Below, in pieces: positions 13,804 through 21,710 of a stretch of DNA of 21,758 bases (the first letter of the stretch is position 1; every line of letters starts with the position of its first letter). Source of the DNA: CAYRTV01 sp964505785 (lineage in GTDB: Bacteria; Acidobacteriota; Aminicenantia; Aminicenantales; Aminicenantaceae). The stretch spans positions 1 through 21,758 of the forward strand of contig CAZDJZ010000032.1 of NCBI GenBank assembly GCA_964505785.1. Direction: 5' to 3'. Below the pieces are notes generated by a model, which worked only from the letters and a program-made list of their open reading frames with translations, searched no databases and was not told the DNA's origin. The translations under genes were made by a program, and so were the position numbers.

Positions 13804-14271
13804 GACGCCTTTCTGAATATACGGGTGGAAGCTATTTTGAGAACAAAGGCGATTTTGCCGAAAGTGCGGAAAAAATCAATTTATTTTAAACTCACCGGTG
13901 AAAAGGATAAAAAGGCAAGCCGTCTTTCGCTGAAAGATATCTACTATTATATCGGTAATAATGTTTCTTTATTGGTTGATAGGCTGACGGAGAATTCAGC
14001 TGCTCTCCTGGCTGTGCTGCCGGTCACAAAGCCGGATACAAGCCAGCCGGATATCATGATATCCGCTGATTTAATAGACTGTTCAAGCGGCAATACTATT
14101 CCGATTGATTTTCATATCATTTCCGGCAGGAATGAGGAGAAAAAAGCCCTTATCCTGGGAGAAATTTGTCTGCCTGAACTCAATTACGGTGATTATCGTT
14201 TGATATTCACCGCCCAAGATCCAGTTTCCCGAGTATCGTCCCGGCGGAAGATCGATTTCTCCATGAAATAA
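13804..14271 (+). pseudogene. C-terminal fragment of a larger, probably exported, protein (VWA-related?)
   Basis: The frame is open from 13804 to the TAA at 14269-14271; the first usable start is GTG at 13825 (148 aa), with no Shine-Dalgarno. There is no signal peptide. The sequence consists of strand-rich segments, including YYYIGNNVSLLVDRL, NSAALLAVLPVTKP and a terminal LNYGDYRLIFTAQDP...RRKIDFSMK. That layout resembles the C-terminal beta-sandwich of VWFA-related exported proteins of Acidobacteria/Aminicenantes, but I recognise it only by pattern. The missing N-terminus and the repeat-filled DNA upstream suggest a truncated gene. It could also be a small real gene. Confidence 0.4.
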
Positions 14272-14359
14272 ATTCTGTGGACAGATACTTCGCTTTTTTG
14301 ACCAGCGGCAGCAGGCGTCCTTCCTTTTCATGGCGATAGTTAAAAAGATTTGATAAAAT

Positions 14360-14581
14360 ATGGACATGCAGAAAGAGAAAAAAAACCGGCTTAAAAAGAA
14401 AGGTATTCTTGTCCTTGACAGCGATAATGAAAAAGAAGAGATCGAATTCGAACTTGACTATTTGTCCACACTGAGTACCAAAGAACGGTTCGCATTGATG
14501 ATTGAGAAAAGCCGTGAATTAAAAACTAATTTGGAGAAAAATGGACACCGAAGGACTTCTGCGGTTATTAAAAGAAAATAA
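14360..14581 (+). CDS. Small charged protein paired with a nucleotidyltransferase (possible antitoxin)
   Basis: The 73-aa protein is very rich in Lys and Glu. It has an acidic helix-like centre (DNEKEEIEFELDYLSTLS), then STKERFALMIEKSRELKTNL and a basic end. I recall this end pattern from small genes that sit directly before nucleotidyltransferase genes, but I do not know a named function. The start is at 14360 or 14366; neither has a good Shine-Dalgarno. The 3' end overlaps the next gene by 41 bp. Confidence 0.65.
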   Translation: MDMQKEKKNRLKKKGILVLDSDNEKEEIEFELDYLSTLSTKERFALMIEKSRELKTNLEKNGHRRTSAVIKRK

Positions 14582-14984
14582 GGTCAATTTTATCGTCATC
14601 GGCGCTTCCGCTTTTCCTGCATATGGTTATGCAAGAGCAACGTTAGATATAGATATCTTCATAGAGCCCAATCTCAAAAATGCTAAAAAGACCATGAATG
14701 CGCTTGAACAGTTCGGCTATAACCTTATTGATTTAACCCCAACGGATTTCATAGAAAGCAAAATTTTAATTCGACAGTATTCAGTCGAAGCAGATTTCCA
14801 TCCATTTGTGAAAGGGGTTGACTTTAAAGAAATCTGGAAAAACAAGATCAAATCAAAATTCGGGAACACCGAGGTGTTTTTCCCATCGATTGAAGATATG
14901 ATAAAAATGAAGCGTGCCGCCGGAAGGGCAAAAGATAAAGAAGATTTAAAATTCTTAAATAGACTTAAGAAAAAAAGAACATAA
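14541..14984 (+). CDS. Predicted nucleotidyltransferase (AbiEii/DUF6036-like)
   Basis: The 147-aa protein starts with NFIVIGASAFPAYGYARATLDIDIFI: the GxS-type loop and DxD pair (Asp36, Asp38) of the pol-beta nucleotidyltransferase fold. Its C-terminus has the RAAGRAKDKEDLKFL element found in small nucleotidyltransferases with defence or toxin-antitoxin links. GGAG lies 4-5 nt upstream of the ATG at 14541. It overlaps the 73-aa gene by 41 bp, so the two are co-translated. It differs from the MntA type and lacks a HEPN partner. The role as toxin or antitoxin is unknown. Confidence 0.75.
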   Translation: MDTEGLLRLLKENKVNFIVIGASAFPAYGYARATLDIDIFIEPNLKNAKKTMNALEQFGYNLIDLTPTDFIESKILIRQYSVEADFHPFVKGVDFKEIWKNKIKSKFGNTEVFFPSIEDMIKMKRAAGRAKDKEDLKFLNRLKKKRT

Positions 14985-15272
14985 ATACTATTGTATTTTT
15001 GCTTCCTTAGAGGGTGATTATTTTTACACCATACGAGAAAATGAAACGGGTGAAGTTTTTTGCCTCCGCCGATACCGAATGGAATTACGGGGGATGAAAC
15101 CACTGGTTACAGATTAATTGTGGTCCAGGGAGGCATCGCCGCCTAGGAACCCGCTATGAATGTAATAACCAAGCGTAGGAAACAATATGGAGTCATCGGA
15201 TGGGGGAAGAGTTGTGTTTGTTTGTGATACATTTTCCGGAAGTGCTTTTGTTTCCTATCATTTCCCCATATC
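14985..15272. other. Gene-free intergenic stretch between the nucleotidyltransferase pair and the M14 gene
   Basis: No gene is supported. An 18-codon frame at 15041-15097 (MKRVKFFASADTEWNYGG) has no Shine-Dalgarno or recognisable family. No terminator hairpin with a T run was found for either converging gene. Confidence 0.45.
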
Positions 15273-17165
15273 TCACCGTGTTTTGAACTCGATTCTTTTC
15301 TTATCCGTGCCTCCGTTCTTTGACCAGACGGAAAAATCGACCCAGCCTTTCCCTCCGTCGGTTTTAAGCAGCACACAAAATTTCTGAGAGTCCCGGCCAC
15401 GCAGCCTGAATTCAGCTTTATCGGACGCCACCGGGATACATTCGTTTTGATTGTTGACGGAGCTGAGCTTGTATTTGTCGTCAAGGATTCGAACCACGGA
15501 GATATTGTTTGACGTGCTCACGTGAAGCTTATCTTTCGGTGCTTTCCCTAGTTTGACCGACCGGTCTGATGAAGTGGGGTAGAGGCGGTCGTTTTTGACC
15601 TCAACCTTCACCCAGTAAAGGTCATGGCTTGCCGGCTCAACTTCTGTTTTCCCGATTTCGACTTTGGGGAACTGGCTGGCGCAGTACATCACAAACTGGG
15701 CGTTTTTCATGGCTTCCATCTCAATGTACCGGGCTGGAGGGGTGCGGTAGGCATGCTTTTTCCTGGTGCCTCCGATCCAGACAAGACCCAGGTCGGGATG
15801 GTCATATTGGCGGGGCTCCACCCATCCTTCCCCGCTGAGTTCTATATCGATCCATTTCAGGTATTCCTCATCTGAGACCCGGCCGTCGTCGTTTTCATCG
15901 GCAGCAAACACAGGAGGCCCCCAAAGCTCTATCAAATAGCCGTAAGCTCCCAGCATATCATAGGTGGATGCCTGAGCCTGTCCCATGCCTCCCGTGGGAA
16001 CCGGCCGGTAGTTTTTGAGGATCCGGGCCCCCATCTGAACGATTTTCGCCTGCGTGTCCATATCGTCTTCATAGCCCTCCCGGACCTCGATATCAAACAC
16101 CTGCGCGTATTTGTTCTGTTCTTTTTTCTGCTCTAAATACTGGTCATATCTTTGTTTTTCTCTTAGGTACTGCTCAGCGCTTTGGTCCTGCGGGCTTTCC
16201 TTCCTCGGCGGAGTGACGAACATGATGAGCCGGCCGATATTGTGATAATGAAAGCCGGCAAATATATTAGGGTGCGCCAGCATGAATTCATAGGCGTTTC
16301 GCGTGCAGGGTTCGGACATGGGATAGGGATTTCCTGCTCTGAGATTCCAGCCTGAAGGATAGTTCCGGTTGGGGTCCGGACCTCCGATATCATCTTCGTT
16401 GAAGTACCCGTCTCCGTCATTATCAAAGCCTTCGGTGCCGATTCGATGAAAGCGCTTGACATCCGCATCCGGGTCCTCGATCCTCACAAAGCGCCTTTTA
16501 TCTGAAGAAAGCTTGTATTCCCCATCCGGATCTTCAATATACATGTCGGATATTTCACCATCGCCGTCCACATCTTCGGTCCGGTCTTCATCATACAGGC
16601 CGTCTCCGTCATTATCCTCGGGCCGGAAAGGCTCTCTCGGATTGTGGGCGGTATTGGGGTATTCAACATAGGACACATTGGCGTCCACATTGAGGCCGGG
16701 GAGGATATAGAAAGTGCAGTCATTCACCAGGTCATGCACATAAGAGTCATAGTCATAGCGGGTGAGAAGATACCACATTAAATACAGAGAACAGGTTATT
16801 CCGTTCACCTCATTCCCGTGAACCGCGCCGTCCACCCACATGGCCGGTTTTTGTTCCGGTTTCCCGGTGGATTCGGCGGTGATGGTGATGAGATACTGGT
16901 CCCGTCCCATCCGGGTTTTTCCGATGCTCCGGACCTCGGACAGGTGAGGGTACTGCTTTTGGATATCGTGCATGATCCGGGTCCACTCGGCATAAGAATA
17001 ATAGCTTTTCCAGCTTATGGGAAAGTCCATCTCACCGTGATAGCCTCCCGGGCTTTTCTGCAGTTTTTCTTGAGGATAGACATATCCCGGTCCGGCTGTG
17101 ATCAAAACCAGGGCCAGAAAACAAAGAACGGCTTTTTTTATCGATAGGGATTGAATTAATATCAT
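15273..17165 (-). CDS. Exported M14-family zinc carboxypeptidase with EF-hand-like calcium loops
   Basis: The 630-aa protein has a signal peptide (about 1-31). The catalytic domain shows HGNE (zinc ligands His116, Glu119), PNRNYPSGW (Arg267 substrate binding), FHYHN (third zinc ligand, probably His306) and YLIELWG (catalytic Glu413), so the active site is complete. Acidic DxDxDG loops interrupt the domain near 184-206 and 248-260, and another lies at 423-437 (DENDDGRVSDEEY); they look like EF-hand/dockerin calcium sites. The region after about 500 is a strand-rich C-terminal domain. AGGAGG lies 5 nt upstream of the ATG (17163-17165). It follows the paralogous M14 gene by 12 bp, so the pair is one operon. 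It should release C-terminal residues from peptides outside the cytoplasm. Confidence 0.92.
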   Translation of the reverse strand: MILIQSLSIKKAVLCFLALVLITAGPGYVYPQEKLQKSPGGYHGEMDFPISWKSYYSYAEWTRIMHDIQKQYPHLSEVRSIGKTRMGRDQYLITITAESTGKPEQKPAMWVDGAVHGNEVNGITCSLYLMWYLLTRYDYDSYVHDLVNDCTFYILPGLNVDANVSYVEYPNTAHNPREPFRPEDNDGDGLYDEDRTEDVDGDGEISDMYIEDPDGEYKLSSDKRRFVRIEDPDADVKRFHRIGTEGFDNDGDGYFNEDDIGGPDPNRNYPSGWNLRAGNPYPMSEPCTRNAYEFMLAHPNIFAGFHYHNIGRLIMFVTPPRKESPQDQSAEQYLREKQRYDQYLEQKKEQNKYAQVFDIEVREGYEDDMDTQAKIVQMGARILKNYRPVPTGGMGQAQASTYDMLGAYGYLIELWGPPVFAADENDDGRVSDEEYLKWIDIELSGEGWVEPRQYDHPDLGLVWIGGTRKKHAYRTPPARYIEMEAMKNAQFVMYCASQFPKVEIGKTEVEPASHDLYWVKVEVKNDRLYPTSSDRSVKLGKAPKDKLHVSTSNNISVVRILDDKYKLSSVNNQNECIPVASDKAEFRLRGRDSQKFCVLLKTDGGKGWVDFSVWSKNGGTDKKRIEFKTR

Positions 17166-17177
17166 GTTATCCTCCTG

Positions 17178-19301
17178 TTATTTGACCGGGACGTCCACGA
17201 CTTTGGTTCCGCCCTTTTGGGATGCGGCCACAATTTTCAAAGGGGTGTTCCCCTCCACCCCGATCACCCATTTTATGATTCTCCGGGGGCTTGCGGGCAA
17301 GGGTTTTTCAGGCAGGGCATCTCTATCCGGCCTCCAGTCCCTGGGATAGTATTGACTCCGGTAATACCGGCTCCAGCCGCTTTGCTGAGAGGTCCGAGGA
17401 GACGGCCCTTTGATTTTGTATCCGGGAATGTCCATGACCCCTTCGAGCACACCCAATTTTTGATAGGGAGTTCCCTGGATAAAGGTCACCTTATCCCTGT
17501 CTCCGATCAGCCAGACCACATCTTCCCGGTTTCCCGAAAGCTCAGCGCTCCGGGCTAAATGGGTGGCAAGCTTGCCTTTGTTTTCCACGGTGACGGAGAC
17601 TTCAATAACCCTGTAATTTCCTTTTGCCCGGCCTTTCCGCACCACGACGTGCTCGCCTTCTTTAGAGACGCGGGCCTCATGGGCTTTGCCGGTGCTGGAC
17701 AGAACTTCGGCCTTGACATCCGAGATTTCGATTTGGGGCATGAGCGAAGCTCTGAAACGTTCGAATTGCCAGTGCTTTTCGCATACGTCCATAAGGGGCT
17801 TTCCCGGCCAAGCATTGTTTCTGTAGATGGGAATCCATCCCCCGATTTCTCCTTCTCCCAGCTCAGGATGTGTGTATTTTTCCCAGGGAATAAAAAATGT
17901 CCCGTTATATTTTTCATCCTGGTATTTGAGCAGGGCCCGCATCAGATGGGTCCGGCTGTCGTTCTCTTCCGCTTCGGGAAAATCCGGGATATCTTTCTGG
18001 AAATTCCATAATTCCGTGGTGATGGAATAGATTCCGTACTGGTAATAAGCCCAGTCGGTGGCCATTCCATAGCTGTAGCGCCGGTCCCGCTCTTCATCGT
18101 AGCTGACCCGCCATCCCCTGGGGAGGACATAACCCCTGAGCGCGGCATACTTGTTATTGGATGTTTCTTTCAGCTCTGATTTGAATTGGTCTAAAAGCTC
18201 GGGTTTTTCCCAGGCCTACGGGATCTTTTCACCGATGATCTCGAGGTATTTTTTTCCCATGATCATGTCGAGCACCGCCACATCTTTGGGATGAAGCTTG
18301 GTGTGGGGAGCGGTTCCCATGGGCCTGTAGGTGAAGCCTCCGGACGTGTGAAAAAACTGAGCCATGATGATGTTTCTGTGATTGGTGAAGAATTCAGCAA
18401 CGGCATGGGCTTCGGGGGAAGAGGTGGGATAAGGCCCGGAACCTCCGGCCATTCCGTCTTTCTTAAACCATCCTTCCGGGAAATTTCTGTTGATATCCAG
18501 GCCGTCTTCCGGGTCCTCTCCTCTTTTGCCGTCCCCGTCATTGTCCCTGTCTTCTCTTTCCACGGAGTAGCGCTGTTTATCCGTCTTTTCATCCTTGTCC
18601 AGCCTGATCATCAGCCGGGGATCTGCGTCATCCATGACATACTGTCCGTTGGGGTCTTTGTACCGGAACGAGGTGATGAATCCATCCTTGTTCAAGTCGT
18701 CAGGCCCGTCTTCATTGATTTTCCTGTCTTGATCATCATCCTTTTTTTGGCTGTTGTATCGCTGTGATTTGCCTTTTTCCACACTGTTGTACACGCCGTC
18801 GGGATTCACCATGGGGCAGATATAAAAAGTATTCTGATCGATGAGTGTTTTGATTCCGGAATCCGAGCGGTATCCCGTCACCAGCTTGTCGATGATGTAA
18901 AGACAGACCTCGGTTCCCGTGAATTCGTTTCCATGCGTGCTGCCGCATATCCAATGCCCCGGTTTTCCCTGGAAGGATTTCATGGGCGGGACATTTTCAA
19001 CCCCTTCTTTGCGCATATTTCTCAGTTGGACGAACCGGTCAAGGGTGACGCCGTTATCCATATTGGAAATGACCAAAACCAGGATGGGCCGCCCCATGCT
19101 GCTTTTCCCGATTTCCATAAGCCCGGTTATATCGGGATAAGCTTGGGACACTCTCTCTAAATAATCGACCGTTCCGGTGTAGCCATGATATTCATTAAAA
19201 CTGATTGGAACGTCTTGAGCACTGGTGCGCAGAGAGAATGCTAATAAGAATAAAAGCATCATGAGACAGATGAATGTGTTTTTATGATTCCCTTTCGGCA
19301 T
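17178..19301 (-). pseudogene. Exported M14-family zinc carboxypeptidase interrupted by a single in-frame TAG
   Basis: The frame from ATG 19301 to the stop at 17178 covers 706 amino-acid codons with one internal TAG (18216-18218, codon 362). Before it: signal peptide (about 1-29), HGNE (His123, Glu126), NRNFPEGW (Arg272), FFHTSGG (His318) and calcium-type DxDxDG loops (about 188-210 and 252-265). After it, in the same frame: AWEKPELLDQF, then the catalytic Glu430 in ITTELWN, and a strand-rich C-terminal domain. The shortened product would hold the zinc ligands but lack the catalytic Glu. The flanks read through smoothly (EKIP-stop-AWEK), so one base change (for example GAG to TAG) explains it. 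Options are a recent nonsense mutation, a sequencing error, or readthrough. General TAG recoding is unlikely because korB, the gamma fusion, mntA and the IS3 orfB end in TAG. Confidence 0.85.
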
Positions 19302-19327
19302 GCCTTATCTCTCCTTTCAAAGGACTT

Positions 19328-19458
19328 AACATGTCATCCTGAGGGCGGCGAAGCCGCCCGTAAGGATCTTGTGCTGCATCGCCATAAGAAACCCGCTTCC
19401 TCCAGCGAGGCACTCTAACATCTCCACGGCCGCTGCAGTGCCTTGGGATGACATGTTT
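19328..19458. repeat. MITE-like repeat with terminal inverted repeats
   Basis: The left end AACATGTCATCCTGAGG is mirrored by the right end CCTTGGGATGACATGTT: 12 exact terminal bases in inverted orientation. The left module contains the GGCGGC/GCCGCC stem and then AAGGATCTTGTG. Length (about 131 bp) and plan match the element at 1605-1730. It lies between the M14 operon and the end of a beta-propeller pseudogene, directly against the pseudogene's last recognisable codons. Confidence 0.65.
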
Positions 19459-19460
19459 TT

Positions 19461-19849
19461 AAGAATAGCGGATACTTGGGCTTTTGCCAATACAAAATTT
19501 CAGCCGCCGCTTTTTACTCTTCGGGTCACTTCGTCCTTTATTCCCTTTGCTCCTTTTTGCTGTTTTTGTAGGTTTTGCTTACGGGAATCGCCGAATAGCC
19601 TTTTTTTATGATTCTTTGCAATTCACCTTCCATGCCGTATATGCTGATTTCATATTGACCAGCCCTTTTCCCAATATAAATGCGGTTAAATCCGGCATAA
19701 GATATATGCTGCTGATATTGAAATTCTGCACTATTGCCTTTAAGCTTTTGAATTTCGATGTCTTGAATTTTCTCAAAATAATCCCGCATCCGTCATCCGG
19801 CTGGAAGCGGTGTCCGAGGATGATTATATTTTCCCCAGAAAGTCTAAAT
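19461..19849 (-). pseudogene. Remnant of a 6-bladed beta-propeller protein
   Basis: Recognisable pieces lie in more than one frame. FRLSGENIIILGHRFQPDD is followed after a frame change by DYFEKIQDIEIQKLKGN, then RIYIGKRAGQYEISIYG and GELQRIIKKGYSAIPVSKTYK (the longest piece spans 19538-19789). After a stop at 19538 another piece reads WQKPKYPLFLKN just before the MITE-like repeat. These motifs fit the middle of the 6-bladed propeller family abundant in Aminicenantes-type genomes. There is no intact start, and the C-terminal blades are missing. Confidence 0.6.
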
Positions 19850-20711
19850 TCAGTTCATAAAATCCTTGTGTTCTTTTTCAACTATCTCGTATTCATAAAC
19901 ACAGGCTTTGGAATAAGGATCCATCAGATACAAATGATCACCGTAGATTCTTTTCTTATAATGAGAAACAGGCACGGGTATTCGTCCCAGCCATATGCCG
20001 TCCTCATTGAAAATTCGAAATTCAAGATTGTCCGGATTTTCGAGGATCTGCGATTGTGAGCCTTTTTTCTCCGGAAGATTTTTAAGGTTGTCACCCAAAG
20101 TCTTTGCTTCGAGTCCACCGCAATATCTGTATGGATATAAGTGAGGTCAGGCCACATCTCGCCTTCTTGAAGAGTCATTTTGTTGATTATCGGGTAATCG
20201 ATATTTTGTTTTGCCCGCCAAATCAAATGTCCCTCCGAAGAATATTTATCTATTCTATTTTGATTCCTAAACGCAACATAAATATTATCCGCATCATCAT
20301 GAGTGAAATACACCTGATTCACACTCTTGGTGAGGAATGAATCTTCAAAATCTTTTGCTGAACAAAATCTTTTTTTGATTCCTCCATCGGAAGAGACAAG
20401 TGCCATAATATCCGGACTAGCTTCTGCCCCAGGGTCAGTGATATCGAGAACATAATCTCCGGAATGGAGAACGATCATATTCCGGCAATTTCCGGGAAGT
20501 TTAATGTTATCGAGATAATCGCCGTCCGGTGAATATTTCACAGCTTTTCTTCCTCTAAAGGAAGATACGATGTATATATTACCCTCTGGATCCCTGCCCA
20601 AGTGCATTGGCCATTCAATTTCTCCAGGGCCCTGTCCCTCATTGCCGAAACCTAATAGGAAGTTCCAGTCTTCATCGAACTTCCGGACGAATGATCTTCC
20701 CCAGCTGGAGT
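19850..20711 (-). pseudogene. 6-bladed beta-propeller (NHL-like) gene, 5' end removed by an IS3 insertion, one frameshift
   Basis: The minus-strand frame is open from the IS3 end at 20712 (WGRSFVRKFDEDW, then GFGNEGQGPGEIEWP) through the blade signature GNIYIVSSF. Further blades follow (NIYVAFRNQNRIDKYSSEG, IAVDSKQRLWVTTL). Near 20079-20083 (a run of five A on the minus strand) the frame changes; adding one A joins it to NLPEKKGSQSQ and on to FRIFNEDGIWLGRIPVP and a normal family end (ACVYEYEIVEK), stop at 19850. An inner ATG at 20607 could start a short product, but the N-terminal blades and any signal peptide are gone. Normal members are exported or periplasmic proteins of about 380-400 aa. 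Confidence 0.75.
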
Positions 20712-20731
20712 TGCCCCCATAAAAACGGACA

Positions 20732-21559
20732 CTAATGAATCCTCTCGATAAGTTTTTTATACTCTCTTGGAGACATCATTTGCAAGCCTTTATGAGGATG
20801 ATATTCATTATAATCCTCAAACCAATGCGGCAGCTGCTTCATGACTGTCACGGCATCGGGTAATTCATGCATGCGCACATAGTCTCCTTTGAACGTTTTG
20901 ACGAATGCTTCGGCCATACCGTTGGATTCCGGAGAGTAGTAGGGAGTAGTACAGACTTCGATACCAACGGAAAGAGCAAAATTCCGGGTCGCTTGCGCTA
21001 TATAAGCCGGTGCATTATCACTCAGCCATTGGACCGGATGAGGAAGTTTTATCACTTTTCCGAAGCGGTATTCAATCGCTTCGGTCATGAGATCCTTGAT
21101 AATGTCCTGATGGATTCCTCCGGTGGTGGCAATGAAGCTGAGCACTTCCCGGTCGGCGCAGTCCATACTGAAAGCCACCCGGACCCTCTCTTTATTCCAG
21201 CAAGCAATCTCAAAAACATCCGAACACCATCGGGTGTTGGACCGCGGCGTGATAATCGTGCCGGTATGCAGCTTCACCGGCCGGCCGGTGTGTTTTTGAA
21301 GCAGCAGGTTATTTATTTTCATGATCCGGTAGACACGTTTATGATTGACTTCGGATTCTCCGTTTTGCCGGAGCATCCGGTTGAGGACCGCGGTAATGCG
21401 CCGGTAGCCATACGTCGGCCGCTCATCACAGAGTTTGCGAATAAGTTTCAGATACCGTTCATCCTCTTTCTTTTTATAATGATTCACTCTCATGCACCCC
21501 TTTCTTCTCTCATACTGATAAGACCGCGATACATCCAAGGCTTCCACGACCGCTTTCAC
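20732..21559 (-). CDS. IS3-family transposase OrfB (DDE integrase)
   Basis: The 275-aa protein has an HTH_21-type region (GYRRITAVLNR) and an rve integrase core with the DDE triad: Asp in WCSDVFEIA, Asp in WLSDNAPAY, and Glu in NGMAEAFVKTFKGDY. The start is GTG at 21557-21559, overlapping the orfA stop (GTGA). The orfB frame is open upstream to a run of eight A on the minus strand (21601-21608) within orfA, consistent with a -1 programmed frameshift producing OrfAB, as known in this family. It ends in TAG. Confidence 0.93.
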   Translation of the reverse strand: MKAVVEALDVSRSYQYERRKGCMRVNHYKKKEDERYLKLIRKLCDERPTYGYRRITAVLNRMLRQNGESEVNHKRVYRIMKINNLLLQKHTGRPVKLHTGTIITPRSNTRWCSDVFEIACWNKERVRVAFSMDCADREVLSFIATTGGIHQDIIKDLMTEAIEYRFGKVIKLPHPVQWLSDNAPAYIAQATRNFALSVGIEVCTTPYYSPESNGMAEAFVKTFKGDYVRMHELPDAVTVMKQLPHWFEDYNEYHPHKGLQMMSPREYKKLIERIH

Positions 21560-21710
21560 AGGGAATCGTCTTTTTCGGATAAGGGCGCCCGCAATAACAG
21601 TTTTTTTTCCCGCGCAACCTCCAGCGCTTCCTTCAGGATCTCCGCTTCCAATGTCTTTTTCCCCAGCATTCTCTCTAAGTCTCTGATCCTGGCCTTCAGT
21701 GCTTGATCAA
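21556..21710 (-). pseudogene. IS3-family transposase OrfA, 5'-truncated
   Basis: Only the C-terminal leucine-zipper part remains: DQALKARIRDLERML, GKKTLEAEILKEALE, then EKKLLLRAPLSEKDDSL and the stop at 21556. The N-terminal helix-turn-helix is missing. The in-frame sequence upstream meets a stop at 21730-21732 inside the adjoining IS terminus, so no start codon exists. Transposition would need OrfA or OrfAB from another copy. Confidence 0.8.

Larger units (their letters stand above)
20712..21710 (-). mobile_element. IS3-family insertion sequence, orfA side truncated
   Basis: The element reads right to left. Its downstream end is ...CGTTTTTATGGGGGCA, whose outer bases (TG at 20712-20713 on the plus strand, CA at the element's 3' end) and tract resemble IS3-family inverted repeats. 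It carries a complete orfB and the last 50 or so codons of orfA. The upstream part is missing: at about 21710 it meets a different IS terminus. It disrupts a beta-propeller gene on the left side. Confidence 0.8.

Noticed and set aside
14717..15103. Minus-strand 128-codon frame
   Set aside because: Most of it is antisense to the nucleotidyltransferase gene; the remaining part is non-coding in appearance.
15100..15200. Possible tRNA or structured RNA near the GC-rich patch at 15120-15160
   Set aside because: No cloverleaf arms or T-loop consensus can be fitted, and no conserved RNA motif was recognised.
17178..19301. Genome-wide recoding of TAG as an amino acid
   Set aside because: TAG is the natural terminator of korB, the GNAT-gamma fusion, mntA and the IS3 orfB in this same window.
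19484..20059. Plus-strand open frame of 191 codons
   Set aside because: It lies opposite beta-propeller fragments, is rich in Phe, Leu and Ile as expected for antisense of coding DNA, and has no Shine-Dalgarno or domain.
20867..21706. Long plus-strand open frame (279 codons) opposite the IS3 transposase
   Set aside because: It is antisense to a DDE transposase with full catalytic motifs, has no recognisable domain, and mirrors the codon bias of the real gene.
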